A stretch of 64,000 nt of DNA from CALHVX01 sp051027215. GTDB taxonomy: Bacteria; Pseudomonadota; Gammaproteobacteria; Pseudomonadales; Azotimanducaceae. The stretch is from NCBI GenBank assembly GCA_051027215.1, contig JBPCXR010000268.1, positions 1 to 64,000 of the forward strand. The letters are read 5' to 3'. Position 1 is the stretch's first letter. Each line of letters starts with the position of its first letter. Under the pieces are notes generated by a model, which was not told the DNA's origin, made no database searches, and was given only the letters and a program-made list of their open reading frames with translations. Below are positions 8,918 through 17,531 of this stretch, piece after piece. A program made the position numbers and the translations under genes.

Positions 8918-9751
8918 TTAGCCGAGAGCCGCCTTGCCGTCGTTGGCGATATCGATCATTTGCTCGATTAGATCTTCATTCTGCGGATCGATCCGTAGCT
9001 TAGCGAACGCATCAATGTCGTCCAGGGAGCAGGTACTAGCGTCGTAGTTGTCCAAGCCTTTAGCCAGAATGTTGGCAACGGTAACGACGCTGATGAAGTC
9101 CGCACGCTCACTGTGTCTTGCGTAGTCTTGGTAGTGGCTTGGCACCATGGCGATCTCCTCAGGAAATTGCCAGCGCTGTAGAATCATGGTGCCGATGCTG
9201 CCGTGGATACTGGCAATCACCCGCTCCAAGGTAATGCTGTCGCTCACCAGGTGATCATGTTCCTCGGCCCACGAGAGTATTGGCAAGGCTCCGATGGAGT
9301 GGGTGAGACCGGCTAGCATGGCTTGGTCCATGCGCAGATTTGTGCGTTCCTTCGCCAAGGTGCCCGACAGTGCAGCCACAGCCGAAGAGTGGGACCAGGT
9401 GCTGCGTAATACGCGATCGACGTGTTCGGAAGTTGCTTGAAACATTTGCTTCATCGCGATACCGGTGGCGAGGTTGGCCGCGTACTCGAGGCCTAGGCGA
9501 CTGATGGCCGCCGGTAGCTCGTCGATCACCCGACTTGCACGAAACATTGGTGAATTCACCACCTTGATTAGCCGGGCCACCAATCCAGCATCGGCTGAGA
9601 TCACTTCGGCCAACGAATTGACTGACACCGAATCACGTTCTGCCTCCTCGCGAATGTTCAAGGCGACTTCGGGCAGAACTGGTAGTTCCAGCTCGTCCTC
9701 CAGCAAAGCGGTACTGACGGCTTCGTGAATCTGTGCGGCGAGCTCTGACAT
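8918..9751 (-). CDS. HDOD-domain signalling protein
   Basis: A 277-residue protein made almost entirely of one HDOD domain, a relative of HD phosphohydrolases without the catalytic metal ligands. Typical segments are LPVLPEVALNI near the N-terminus, then VISADAGLVARLIKVVNSPMF and ISRLGLEYAANLATG. Such proteins act in regulatory networks, often with cyclic-di-GMP or two-component systems, but the role of this one cannot be told from sequence. The ATG is preceded by AGAAGATCC on the minus strand. It lies downstream of ygfZ on the same strand, 120 bases away. Confidence 0.88.
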   Translation of the reverse strand: MSELAAQIHEAVSTALLEDELELPVLPEVALNIREEAERDSVSVNSLAEVISADAGLVARLIKVVNSPMFRASRVIDELPAAISRLGLEYAANLATGIAMKQMFQATSEHVDRVLRSTWSHSSAVAALSGTLAKERTNLRMDQAMLAGLTHSIGALPILSWAEEHDHLVSDSITLERVIASIHGSIGTMILQRWQFPEEIAMVPSHYQDYARHSERADFISVVTVANILAKGLDNYDASTCSLDDIDAFAKLRIDPQNEDLIEQMIDIANDGKAALG

Positions 9752-9871
9752 GGATCTTCTGGCCTGGTCGATTGGAGTGCTCTGAGTATAGACAGCACTC
9801 CTGGTTGCGCATGTGAGAATGCGCGGGCGCGATGGGAAATGTGAATTAGCCCACAGGGGCGTTGGCTGCGG

Positions 9872-10720
9872 CTAAGTCGGCCAACTCAATCGTGAGCCTG
9901 GCTCGCCAGCGATATGCAGTAGCCGTGCGTCTGAGGCGGTTCGCTGTGGTACGACCGCCAAAACATTGGCACTTGGGTAGGCGCTGGGTGTCTGCAAAGC
10001 AACGCTCTGAACTACGATACCTGCAGGATTTTCTTGCGGATCCAGCAACGCGGTACCTGGGGCCGGTGGCTGTACAGTTGCCGCGGTGTTGGTTTGTACC
10101 AGCGACACCAGCTGGCGTTTGACCTGGCCTCGATGCTGGGCGCGAGCGACGACTTCTTGGCCCAGGTAACAGCCCTTGTGAAAATCGACTGCGCCCCATT
10201 GATCTAACCCCAGCATTTGCGGCAAGAACTGCTCGCTGGTGCTCGCTTGAATGAGCACGCGCTGATCCCTGACGAGAGAGGCAAAAAAACGCTCGGTGGA
10301 ACTCGCTTGCCCAGACGGTGGTTGGAAATACAGTCGTCGACGACTGTCGAGAATCATGCCGGTGCGATCGTTGGGATTGTCCACATCACCCCACAGCCCA
10401 GCTTTCGGCTGCCAAGCGCTGGCCGTAGTTTTCGAGAACACCAGGTACTTCTTGAGGAACTCCCGCAAAGTGCCAGCGACGGAAGCATGGGTGATGACGA
10501 TGATGCGGTGATCGTCCTCATAACCCGCGGCCCAACCGTTGGCGACCACGCGGCCTTTTAGATTACACAAGGCCGCAGGTAGCGCAGTTTCGCCAGGCAG
10601 TAACAGGTCAGTATCGCAAGTAAGATAGCCTTGCAGAAACTTGCGTACGTCGCTGCCTTGGAACAGGCTGACGGCCAGTTCGCTAAGGGGTTCGGCAGTT
10701 ACCGGTGTCTGCTCGTTCAT
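9872..10720 (-). CDS. ygfZ: tRNA-modifying / iron-sulfur maintenance protein YgfZ
   Basis: A folate-binding protein of the glycine-cleavage T-protein superfamily that supports iron-sulfur enzymes, including the tRNA thiolase MiaB. The family hallmark KGCYLGQEVVARAQHRG begins at residue 182, with the conserved Cys184. The protein has 282 residues, and the C-terminal barrel ends with LLHIAGEPGSRLSWPT. It is divergent from sdhE, a usual arrangement in this group. Another minus-strand frame covering 9846-10199 overlaps its 3' end but shows no family features. Confidence 0.93.
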   Translation of the reverse strand: MNEQTPVTAEPLSELAVSLFQGSDVRKFLQGYLTCDTDLLLPGETALPAALCNLKGRVVANGWAAGYEDDHRIIVITHASVAGTLREFLKKYLVFSKTTASAWQPKAGLWGDVDNPNDRTGMILDSRRRLYFQPPSGQASSTERFFASLVRDQRVLIQASTSEQFLPQMLGLDQWGAVDFHKGCYLGQEVVARAQHRGQVKRQLVSLVQTNTAATVQPPAPGTALLDPQENPAGIVVQSVALQTPSAYPSANVLAVVPQRTASDARLLHIAGEPGSRLSWPT

Positions 10721-10825
10721 CTGGCACTCGCGGCACGATGGCCTGGATCAAATCGGGCTAATGTCTGGTTGCAGAGTACGGACATAGCGCGTGCTTTGCA
10801 GCCCTTGGACCACGATAATGGGGCA

Positions 10826-11092
10826 ATGACTCGTATTATCAAATCACCTGAAGATGGTAGTGCCGAGCGCAAGCGCGCTTATTGGCGCAGCCGCCGCGGC
10901 ATGACTGAGCTTGAGCAAATATTGTTGCCGTTCGTGATCGATCGTTATGAGGGTCTGAGCGCAATCCAACAAGCGACTTATAGTCGGCTCCTAGATTGCG
11001 AGGATTGGGATATATTTGATTGGCTGCAAGGTCGCGCACCAGCCCCAGATGCGGCAATGACCGAGCTGGTAGCGCTGATTGTCGGCGAGTGA
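10826..11092 (+). CDS. sdhE: FAD assembly factor SdhE
   Basis: A small (88 residues) antitoxin-fold protein that helps attach FAD covalently to succinate dehydrogenase. The defining RGxxE motif is present in SRRGMTELE, and DWDIFDWLQG matches the conserved C-terminal region. The frame is open upstream to 10631 inside ygfZ, but alignment to the family puts the start at ATG 10826. The ygfX-like gene overlaps its end by 14 bases, as in other gammaproteobacteria. Confidence 0.94.
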   Translation: MTRIIKSPEDGSAERKRAYWRSRRGMTELEQILLPFVIDRYEGLSAIQQATYSRLLDCEDWDIFDWLQGRAPAPDAAMTELVALIVGE

Positions 11093-11486
11093 GCTGTGCC
11101 TGCGGGACTGTGCTGGGCGGTTGCTGGCGCGTTGCCAGCTGCGAGGTAGTCGTTTAAGGCGTTGGCACTTCGGGTTCTTTGCTCTGCTGGGGGGGCTATC
11201 CGCCTATCATTGGTTTGGTCTGACTGAAGCCGGGTTGGCGCTGTTGGCAGGCTATGCCCGCGGGCAGGCTTTTTTGCCACCACGCGAACTCACCGTAGTC
11301 CCTGGCCGCAGGCTTTGGATGTGCCCGCAGTTGGTGGTTATTCCTCGCTCCTGGGGCCGCTGTCACACCATCTATGCAGATGAGCTGTCGGTGGCCGAAT
11401 ACGTTCGATTGCGGCGATTGTTACGTCGTGCAGCGCTGCAGCCGAAGCGTGAGCCCTTGGATCTTCCGAGCTTTGAGTGGGTGTAG
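11079..11486 (+). CDS. ygfX: YgfX-like small membrane protein
   Basis: A 135-residue basic protein in the position of ygfX (cptA), directly after sdhE and convergent with nadB. A hydrophobic hairpin (about residues 30-62) is followed by a soluble tail. The tail segment LWMCPQLVVIPRSWGR and the ending DELSVAEYVRLRRLLRR resemble the YgfX family C-terminus. YgfX of E. coli was described as the membrane toxin partner of SdhE (YgfY), a view that is disputed. The likely start is TTG 11079. The N-terminal part is shorter and poorly matched, so the call relies partly on position. Confidence 0.65.
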   Translation: MSASELCLRDCAGRLLARCQLRGSRLRRWHFGFFALLGGLSAYHWFGLTEAGLALLAGYARGQAFLPPRELTVVPGRRLWMCPQLVVIPRSWGRCHTIYADELSVAEYVRLRRLLRRAALQPKREPLDLPSFEWV

Positions 11487-11511
11487 GCTGGGGGTTGAGT
11501 GTCTACGCTGC

Positions 11512-13131
11512 TCAGTTCTTTGCAGGTTGAAAGGCATTTAGGCGTTCAATGCTACCCGGAAACAAGATGGTGTCCTCTGCATTGGGTAATAGTTCCGGGT
11601 AGTCCAAGTTGTAGTGCAGACCCCGAGATTCTCGACGTGCCAACGCTGAATTGACGATCAGCTCGGCCACCTGTATCAAGTTGCGCAATTCGATCAGATC
11701 GTTGCTTACGCGATAGTGGCTGTAATAGTCGTGCACTTCCTGGCGTAGCAAGGCGATTCGGTGCCGAGCACGTTCCAGGCGCTTGTTTGTACGCACGATG
11801 CCAACGTAGTTCCACATGAAGCGTCGCAACTCTTCCCAGTTGTGAGCAATGACCACGTCCTCGTCGGAATCGGTTACTTGTGATGCATCCCAGTGCGGGG
11901 CAGCCACATCCGGCACGCTCCGCTCTAGTTGGCTGACTATGTGTTTGGCCGCGGCGCGACCGAACACCAGGCACTCCAACAGTGAATTAGAGGCCAAGCG
12001 GTTAGCACCGTGCAGGCCTGTACAGGTGACTTCGCCAATCGCATAAAGCCCAGGAATATCCGTGCGACCATGACGATCAACGACTACGCCGCCACAGGTG
12101 TAGTGCGCGGCAGGCACCACGGGTATCGGTTCGGTAGTGATATCGATGCCAAAGCTCAGGCAGCGCTCAGCGATGGTAGGGAAATGGGTTTGAATAAATC
12201 TGGCCGGGCGGTGACTAATTCCCAAATTGACGTAGTCGATACCCAAGCGCTTGAGCTCATGGTCAATAGCCCGCGCTACCACGTCGCGCGGTGCGAGTTC
12301 GCCACGCTCGTCAAACCGATCCATGAAGCGTTCGCCGTCAGGCAAGGTGAGGACACCACCTTCGCCTCGCACTGCCTCGGAGATCAGAAACGACTTGGCA
12401 TGAGGATGGAACAGGCAAGTGGGGTGAAACTGATTGAACTCCATGTTGGCAACGCGACAACCAGCGCGCCAAGCCATGGCGATGCCATCTCCGGTAGAGC
12501 TGTCGGGGTTGCTGGTATACAGATACACCTTGCTGGCACCGCCAGTGGCGAGCACCACTGCGCGGGCCTGGAACACTTCCACATCCCCGCTGGTGCGGTT
12601 CAGTACATAGGCGCCGGCGCAACGATTGGGATAACGGCCCAGGCGGCTTAGGTTGATTAGATCAATGGCCACCCGGTCGTTGAGCAATTCAATATTGGGG
12701 TGATCGAGAACCCTTCGCCACAAAGTTTCGGTAAGGGCCCGGCCGGTGGCATCGGCGACGTGCAATACCCGTCTGGCTGAATGTCCGCCCTCTCGTGTCA
12801 GGTGATAAGCGTTGTCTTCCAGGTCGAAATTCACGCCCCAATCGGCTAGCTCGCCGATGATGGAGGGCGCTTCAGAGACCACGAACTCGACGACATCGGC
12901 GTCACACAGCCCCGCACCCGCTTCCAGGGTGTCGTCGACGTGGGAGGCGACGCTGTCGTTGGGATCGGTGACGGCGGCCACCCCGCCCTGGGCCCAATGG
13001 GAAGAGCCGCTGGAAATATCGCCCTTGCAGAGCACTGTAACTCGAGCGCGGGGAGCCAAATGTAAGGCCGCAGACAGGCCGGCGGCGCCGCCGCCGATGA
13101 TCAAGATATCGGTCGAAAAGCGTTGATTCAT
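11512..13131 (-). CDS. nadB: L-aspartate oxidase
   Basis: The FAD enzyme that oxidises aspartate to iminoaspartate, the first step of de novo NAD synthesis. The FAD-binding GGGAAGLSAAL follows the N-terminus, the HWAQGG segment comes next, and the substrate-domain signature HYTCGGVVVD lies near residue 350. I place the start at ATG 13131 (539 residues, GAAG upstream); an 18-residue upstream extension to 13185 lacks homology. It is divergent from rpoE across a 95-base region, the typical nadB/rpoE arrangement of this lineage. Confidence 0.96.
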   Translation of the reverse strand: MNQRFSTDILIIGGGAAGLSAALHLAPRARVTVLCKGDISSGSSHWAQGGVAAVTDPNDSVASHVDDTLEAGAGLCDADVVEFVVSEAPSIIGELADWGVNFDLEDNAYHLTREGGHSARRVLHVADATGRALTETLWRRVLDHPNIELLNDRVAIDLINLSRLGRYPNRCAGAYVLNRTSGDVEVFQARAVVLATGGASKVYLYTSNPDSSTGDGIAMAWRAGCRVANMEFNQFHPTCLFHPHAKSFLISEAVRGEGGVLTLPDGERFMDRFDERGELAPRDVVARAIDHELKRLGIDYVNLGISHRPARFIQTHFPTIAERCLSFGIDITTEPIPVVPAAHYTCGGVVVDRHGRTDIPGLYAIGEVTCTGLHGANRLASNSLLECLVFGRAAAKHIVSQLERSVPDVAAPHWDASQVTDSDEDVVIAHNWEELRRFMWNYVGIVRTNKRLERARHRIALLRQEVHDYYSHYRVSNDLIELRNLIQVAELIVNSALARRESRGLHYNLDYPELLPNAEDTILFPGSIERLNAFQPAKN

Positions 13132-13143
13132 ATTCTTCGGTCG

Positions 13144-13172
13144 TTGTGCCCCACCAGGCTGGCGAGTATACG
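13144..13172 (+). promoter_or_regulatory. Candidate sigma-70 promoter for rpoE
   Basis: TTGTGC at 13144-13149 and TATACG at 13167-13172 are separated by 17 bases, upstream of the rpoE start at 13227. I found no clear sigma-E type GAACTT/TCTGA pair in this gap, although rpoE genes are often autoregulated. This is a motif match only. Confidence 0.4.
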
Positions 13173-13226
13173 TCGATGGCGTCACAATAGCTGATTGACT
13201 CAGACGCCCGAAGACCCAGCCAGAAC

Positions 13227-13814
13227 GTGAGCAAAGACACCGACAAAGAGCTTGTGCGCCGGGTCCAGGAGGGCGACCGGACGGCGTTCGATCTGCTGTT
13301 TGCGCGCTACCAGCAGAAGATCATCAATTTGATCAGTCGCTACGTGAAAGACTCGGAAGAGGTGCGGGACGTCTCCCAAGAGGCTTTCATCAAGGCCTTC
13401 CGAGCGCTGCCGCGGTTTCGCGGCGAAAGTGCCTTCTATACCTGGCTCTATAGGATCGCCATCAACACCGCCAAGAATCACCTAGTGTCCCGCGCTCGAC
13501 GGCCTCCAGGCACGGATTTAGACGTCACCGAGGCGGAACTTATGGACTCCTCAGGGGTCTTGCAAGAAGCGGAAAACCCCGAGGCAGCCATGGCTCGGGA
13601 CCAACTGCACGCGGAGATCGATAACGCCATCGCAGCGTTGCCCGAGGATCTGCGCAGCGCGGTAACTTTGCGTGAATTTGATGGTCTATCGTATGAGCAG
13701 ATTGCGGAAATCATGGAATGCCCGGTTGGCACGGTTCGCTCACGAATATTTCGAGCCAGGGAGGCGATCGACAAGCGGATTGAGCCTTTGGTTCAGCGCC
13801 GAAATGGGACCTGA
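13227..13814 (+). CDS. rpoE: RNA polymerase sigma factor RpoE (AlgU type)
   Basis: The extracytoplasmic-function sigma factor for envelope stress. Region 2 shows DVSQEAFIKAFRALPRFRG followed by FYTWLYRIAINTAKNHL. Region 4 shows LREFDGLSYEQIAEIMECP with VGTVRSRIFRAREAID. At 195 residues it is full length. GTG 13227 gives the N-terminus MSKDTDKELV, like relatives. It heads the rpoE-rseA-rseB-rseC-degP run, so the regulators that hold it inactive are made with it. Confidence 0.97.
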   Translation: MSKDTDKELVRRVQEGDRTAFDLLFARYQQKIINLISRYVKDSEEVRDVSQEAFIKAFRALPRFRGESAFYTWLYRIAINTAKNHLVSRARRPPGTDLDVTEAELMDSSGVLQEAENPEAAMARDQLHAEIDNAIAALPEDLRSAVTLREFDGLSYEQIAEIMECPVGTVRSRIFRAREAIDKRIEPLVQRRNGT

Positions 13815-13889
13815 GGGGCACTTGGGGCGCACGATTGATAGGTTTTAAACGGTGAAATCACAAACCAGCAGGTTGGCGGCACAGAGATC

Positions 13890-14507
13890 ATGTCAGAACA
13901 ATTGAAAGAAGCCCTGTCGGCGGTGGTCGATGGCGAAGCAGACGTCTTCGAGCTGCGCCGGGTCTTGGACGAAGTAGGCCGCTCCACGGAGCTGTCAGCG
14001 GCCTGGCGTCGCTACCACTTGATTGGTGAACATCTTCGCGGCGAACGTGGCACGCTCGCCGAATCGACCTTGAACGACATGGCTGATCAGGTTTGGTCAG
14101 GCCTAGAGGAAGACGCTGCCCTCGGTGAGCAGGGTCTACAGGATGAGGCCCTCGCGCAAACGCCTAGAGTCGCTGCATTGCATAGCGTTCCTGGCACCGC
14201 GGCGGGCGGCCAAGACCCACAGTCTGGAGCACCGTTGAAGCGTTGGGCGCCGGTTGCGGTGGCCGCATCGGTCGCCTTGATGGTCACACTCGGATTTTTC
14301 GGGCTGCAAGACGCCGAGCAGGCACCAGTATTCGCCGCCGACACAATTGAGATCGAAGGACCGGTTTTCCAATTGGCCACAGAAGTCTCGCCTTCTGATA
14401 TTCAGCGCGCAAACGCGTACATGTTGCACCACGTTCAACAGAAGGCACTGAATCAACCTGGCGTTGCCTCCTTTGTGAAGGTGGTCACCTTCGAGAAGAC
14501 CCAGTAG
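13890..14507 (+). CDS. rseA: Anti-sigma-E factor RseA (MucA)
   Basis: An inner-membrane protein that binds RpoE in the cytoplasm and RseB in the periplasm. The N-terminal domain has the family pattern LSAVVDGEAD and LSAAWRRYHLIGEHLRG. One membrane segment follows near residues 117-137 (VAVAASVALMVTLGFFGL), then a periplasmic tail of about 68 residues. On stress it is cut by a DegS-type protease and then by RseP, whose gene is also in this window at 49280. The length of 205 residues is normal. Confidence 0.92.
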   Translation: MSEQLKEALSAVVDGEADVFELRRVLDEVGRSTELSAAWRRYHLIGEHLRGERGTLAESTLNDMADQVWSGLEEDAALGEQGLQDEALAQTPRVAALHSVPGTAAGGQDPQSGAPLKRWAPVAVAASVALMVTLGFFGLQDAEQAPVFAADTIEIEGPVFQLATEVSPSDIQRANAYMLHHVQQKALNQPGVASFVKVVTFEKTQ

Positions 14508-14518
14508 GACCGAACGAA

Positions 14519-15574
14519 GTGCGAAATCGCGTTGCCACGATTGTTTTCGCGAGTTGCCTTGCTAGCCTGAGCAGCGGCAGCTGGGCGGTGCAGCAGGGCG
14601 TTAGCGAAGCTATCGCACCAGCAGCACAAGCGCAGCCTAAAGGTGCGCCGGAGCAATGGCTTACGGCCATGAACCAGGCCTTCAGCGAACTCGATTACGA
14701 TGGCATCTTTAGTTACTACGCGGGCACTGATCTGGCAAGCCTGCGGGTCGTTCATATGGTGATCGACGGTGTGCAGAGGGAACGATTGGTACACTTGAAT
14801 GGCGCACCCAGAGAAATTCTCCGGGAAGGCGAGGACGTATCTTGCATCGTCATGCCTGGCGATGACTTGTTGGAGATGGAGTCGAGCATTCCGTCGGGCC
14901 CCTTTGCTCGGGCATTTGTGCGTCGGTTCGACCAGTTGTCGGAGTTTTATGGACTGTCTTTTTTTGGCTACGACCGGGTTGCCGACCGGCGGGCAGTGCG
15001 CATGCGGGTAAAACCCAAAGACAAAAACCGTTTTGGTTATCGCTTGTGGTTGGATGAACAGACAAAAATGCTCTTGCGATCGGAGCTGGTAGACCAAGAC
15101 GGCAAGCGTTTGGAGATATTCCAGTTTAATCAGCTGAGCTTTGGCGAGAACGTTGCCCCGGCAGCATTGCAACCGACCTTAGATCCACAGAGCACCGGCG
15201 GTAGTATGGTTAGCCATTTGGCGCTGGCGGCAAACCAACCGGCACCAGTGGCAAAGGCTGAGTTGCGGTTCAAGCTGGGGTGGGTACCCCCGGGTTTTAC
15301 CATGGCGGCCGCGGACGTTCGGCGCAAGCCAAGCACGCTTAAAGACGTTAACACCATGATGTACAGCGATGGTATCGCCGCGTTTTCTGTGTTTATCGAA
15401 GACATGCCACCAGCGGGTGCAGGTAGCGTGACCTCCCGCAACGGCGCAACCGTTGCGGTCACGCACCTAGCAAAACAGCAGAAACCGCATCTGGTCACAG
15501 TGGTAGGTGAGCTACCCACAGGCACAGCCAAGCGTATCGCACAATCCGTAGGTGCGGTTGCGATTGCCCCTTGA
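14519..15574 (+). CDS. rseB: Sigma-E regulatory protein RseB (MucB)
   Basis: A periplasmic sensor that shields RseA from proteolysis and responds to mislocalised lipid or outer-membrane signals. A signal peptide is visible (basic MRNRV, a hydrophobic stretch, cleavage near SWA). It is followed by the LolA-like domain (QAFSELDYDGIFSYYAG, VHMVIDGVQRERLVHLNG) and the smaller C-terminal domain. At 351 residues it is slightly longer than the usual 315-320. GTG 14519 starts 12 bases after rseA, and the stop overlaps the next gene. Confidence 0.93.
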   Translation: MRNRVATIVFASCLASLSSGSWAVQQGVSEAIAPAAQAQPKGAPEQWLTAMNQAFSELDYDGIFSYYAGTDLASLRVVHMVIDGVQRERLVHLNGAPREILREGEDVSCIVMPGDDLLEMESSIPSGPFARAFVRRFDQLSEFYGLSFFGYDRVADRRAVRMRVKPKDKNRFGYRLWLDEQTKMLLRSELVDQDGKRLEIFQFNQLSFGENVAPAALQPTLDPQSTGGSMVSHLALAANQPAPVAKAELRFKLGWVPPGFTMAAADVRRKPSTLKDVNTMMYSDGIAAFSVFIEDMPPAGAGSVTSRNGATVAVTHLAKQQKPHLVTVVGELPTGTAKRIAQSVGAVAIAP

Positions 15575-15885
15575 AGCAGCCGATGCAGAACCCATGTTTC
15601 GGTTGTCCTGCGTCATTTTGCGGTGCTCGCAACGAATATGGGGATCCCAATGTTGCGGCTGACCGACCCAGCGGTATCGGGCTCGCGTCGGTTGCAGCCG
15701 GCGTTTTCGGGGTGCCGGTGCTGCTACTGTGTTTATTGGTACCAATCGTTGGGAGTCAGCCTGCTTGGCTACAGGGATTGCTGATTGGCTTGACGCTGCT
15801 CAGCAGCTGGGCCCTGTGTCGATGGTTGGCTCCGGCGCTTGAGCGCCAGGTCCACTCCGAGGTGGGCGTGCCGCCTGGAGTGTGA
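15571..15885 (+). CDS. Short RseC/MucC-like membrane protein
   Basis: A 104-residue protein in the rseC position, between rseB and degP. It has an N-terminal cysteine cluster (CFGCPASFCG, residues 9-18) and two hydrophobic segments (about residues 40-60 and 66-84). RseC proteins carry an N-terminal cysteine cluster and two membrane helices but are usually about 150 residues, so this one lacks much of the N-terminal domain. The start is TTG 15571, overlapping the rseB stop as TTGA, or ATG 15583. Membership in the family is inferred from position and topology. Confidence 0.6.
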   Translation: MKQPMQNPCFGCPASFCGARNEYGDPNVAADRPSGIGLASVAAGVFGVPVLLLCLLVPIVGSQPAWLQGLLIGLTLLSSWALCRWLAPALERQVHSEVGVPPGV

Positions 15886-15915
15886 GCGAACCAATGCCTA
15901 GTCATGGGGTCTGAG

Positions 15916-15944
15916 TTACTGTAAGTACGCGCATCGCGTAGTGT
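15916..15944 (+). promoter_or_regulatory. Weak candidate promoter before degP
   Basis: TTACTG at 15916-15921 and TAGTGT at 15939-15944 lie 17 bases apart in the 80-base gap before degP. The -10 match is poor and no sigma-E motif is evident. degP may simply be transcribed from upstream. Confidence 0.2.
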
Positions 15945-15965
15945 TTTCATTGATGGGAGCAGTTT

Positions 15966-17390
15966 GTGTCTCGAATAGTTTTTACTTTCATTGCCTTGTT
16001 AGCCGCCATGACCTGGAGCGCGCTGGGGGTTGCCCGTGAGCTGCCGGACTTCACCCAATTGGTGGATGAGAACGCGCCGGCAGTGGTTAACATATCCACC
16101 GTGCAAAAACGTGACAGTCGTGGCGCTCGTTCTGGACGGCCTCGGAATGAGGAGCTGGAAGAGTTTTTCCGCAGATTCTTTCCGCCTGAGCGTGGTGGAC
16201 CAGGCGGTGGTGATGGTCGTGAAGCGCCGTTTCGTGCGCCGCAGTCGCTTGGCTCTGGCTTTATTCTAAGTCGCGATGGCTACGTGCTTACCAACAATCA
16301 TGTAGTCGATGGCGCTGACGAAATCATCGTGCGGCTGTCTGATCGGCGAGAACTAAACGCCGAGTTGGTCGGCGCGGATCCTCGAAGTGATCTCGCGCTA
16401 CTGAAGATCGAAGCGAAGAACCTTCCGACAGTTAAGCTAGGCAACTCCAAATCGTTGCGAGTGGGAGCTTGGGTGCTAGCCATTGGCTCACCCTTTGGTT
16501 TTGACTACTCTGTGACGGCGGGCATTGTCAGTGCTAAAGGCAGAAGTTTGCCAACGGCGCGTAATGAGAACTACGTTCCCTATATTCAAACCGACGTGGC
16601 CATCAACCCTGGCAATTCCGGTGGGCCGCTGTTCAATTTGGATGGCGAAGTAGTTGGCATCAATTCCCAGATCTATTCGAACTCCGGCGGCTTTATGGGT
16701 GTGTCGTTCGCGATTCCAATCACCGTGGCCATGGAGGTGGTCGACCAACTGAAAAGCGAAGGTAAAGTATCCCGCGGATGGTTGGGTGTGGTCATACAGG
16801 AAGTAAATCGTGATTTAGCGGAGAGCTTTGGTCTCAAGCGACCTCAGGGTGCTTTGGTCGCACGGGTGCTCGAGGGCAGTCCCGCAGAGAAGGCTGGTCT
16901 GCAAGAGGGTGATGTGATCGTCGCGTTCAACGGTGAACCCATCGACTTGTCCTCGGAATTGCCACACCTGGTTGGCCGAGTTCGAGCGGGCAGCACCGCG
17001 AAGCTGCGGGTGCAGCGTAGTGGCGCGCCAACCACCATCAACGTGAAGATCGGTGAGCTTGCTGACTCCGGCCCAGGTGCTTCACTAGCTGGATCCCCAG
17101 GCTCGGACGAAAGCAACGATACCCTGGGCTTGGCAGTTGAGGCACTGGCGGATCCGATGAAGGAGCGCTTGAACATCAGCGGTGGGGTTCGAGTTGTTTC
17201 AGCCAACGGGCCGGCTGCAGAAGCCGGTATGCGGCAAGGCGACATCATCACCCGGATCAACAACCAGGCAATCGATGGTCCTGCGGATTTCGCCAAAGTC
17301 AGCGAGAGCCTGCCCCGCGGCCGCAGCGTACCAGTGCTCATCATTCGTGGAGAAGTGCCGACTTTTCTGGCGTTTAAAGTGCCGGACTGA
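15966..17390 (+). CDS. degP: Periplasmic serine protease DegP/MucD
   Basis: A trypsin-like HtrA protease and chaperone of the periplasm. A signal peptide (cleavage near residue 22) is followed by the protease domain with the triad His112 (NNHVVDGADE), Asp142 (DPRSDLALLKI) and Ser218 (NPGNSGGPLFN). Two PDZ domains occupy about residues 265-360 and 385-470. The length of 474 equals Pseudomonas MucD. The GTG start at 15966 follows GGGAGCAG. As the last gene of the rpoE cluster it removes misfolded envelope proteins. Confidence 0.96.
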   Translation: MSRIVFTFIALLAAMTWSALGVARELPDFTQLVDENAPAVVNISTVQKRDSRGARSGRPRNEELEEFFRRFFPPERGGPGGGDGREAPFRAPQSLGSGFILSRDGYVLTNNHVVDGADEIIVRLSDRRELNAELVGADPRSDLALLKIEAKNLPTVKLGNSKSLRVGAWVLAIGSPFGFDYSVTAGIVSAKGRSLPTARNENYVPYIQTDVAINPGNSGGPLFNLDGEVVGINSQIYSNSGGFMGVSFAIPITVAMEVVDQLKSEGKVSRGWLGVVIQEVNRDLAESFGLKRPQGALVARVLEGSPAEKAGLQEGDVIVAFNGEPIDLSSELPHLVGRVRAGSTAKLRVQRSGAPTTINVKIGELADSGPGASLAGSPGSDESNDTLGLAVEALADPMKERLNISGGVRVVSANGPAAEAGMRQGDIITRINNQAIDGPADFAKVSESLPRGRSVPVLIIRGEVPTFLAFKVPD

Positions 17391-17531
17391 GCTCAGTTCA
17401 CGACGGCTAAAGCGCCGCCGGCGGCAGGGTCTGGGCGTTCTGGCCAGCCCTGTTTGGGACGGCTGCTATCGTGCATTGAGCGGCCATGGGCTACACTCGC
17501 GCCCGCTTAACAAACGCTGGCATCGCCTGCT

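Noticed and set aside
9846..10199. A minus-strand frame overlapping the 3' part of ygfZ
   Set aside because: Arg-rich shadow composition and no family features; ygfZ in the other frame has full homology-like motifs to its end.
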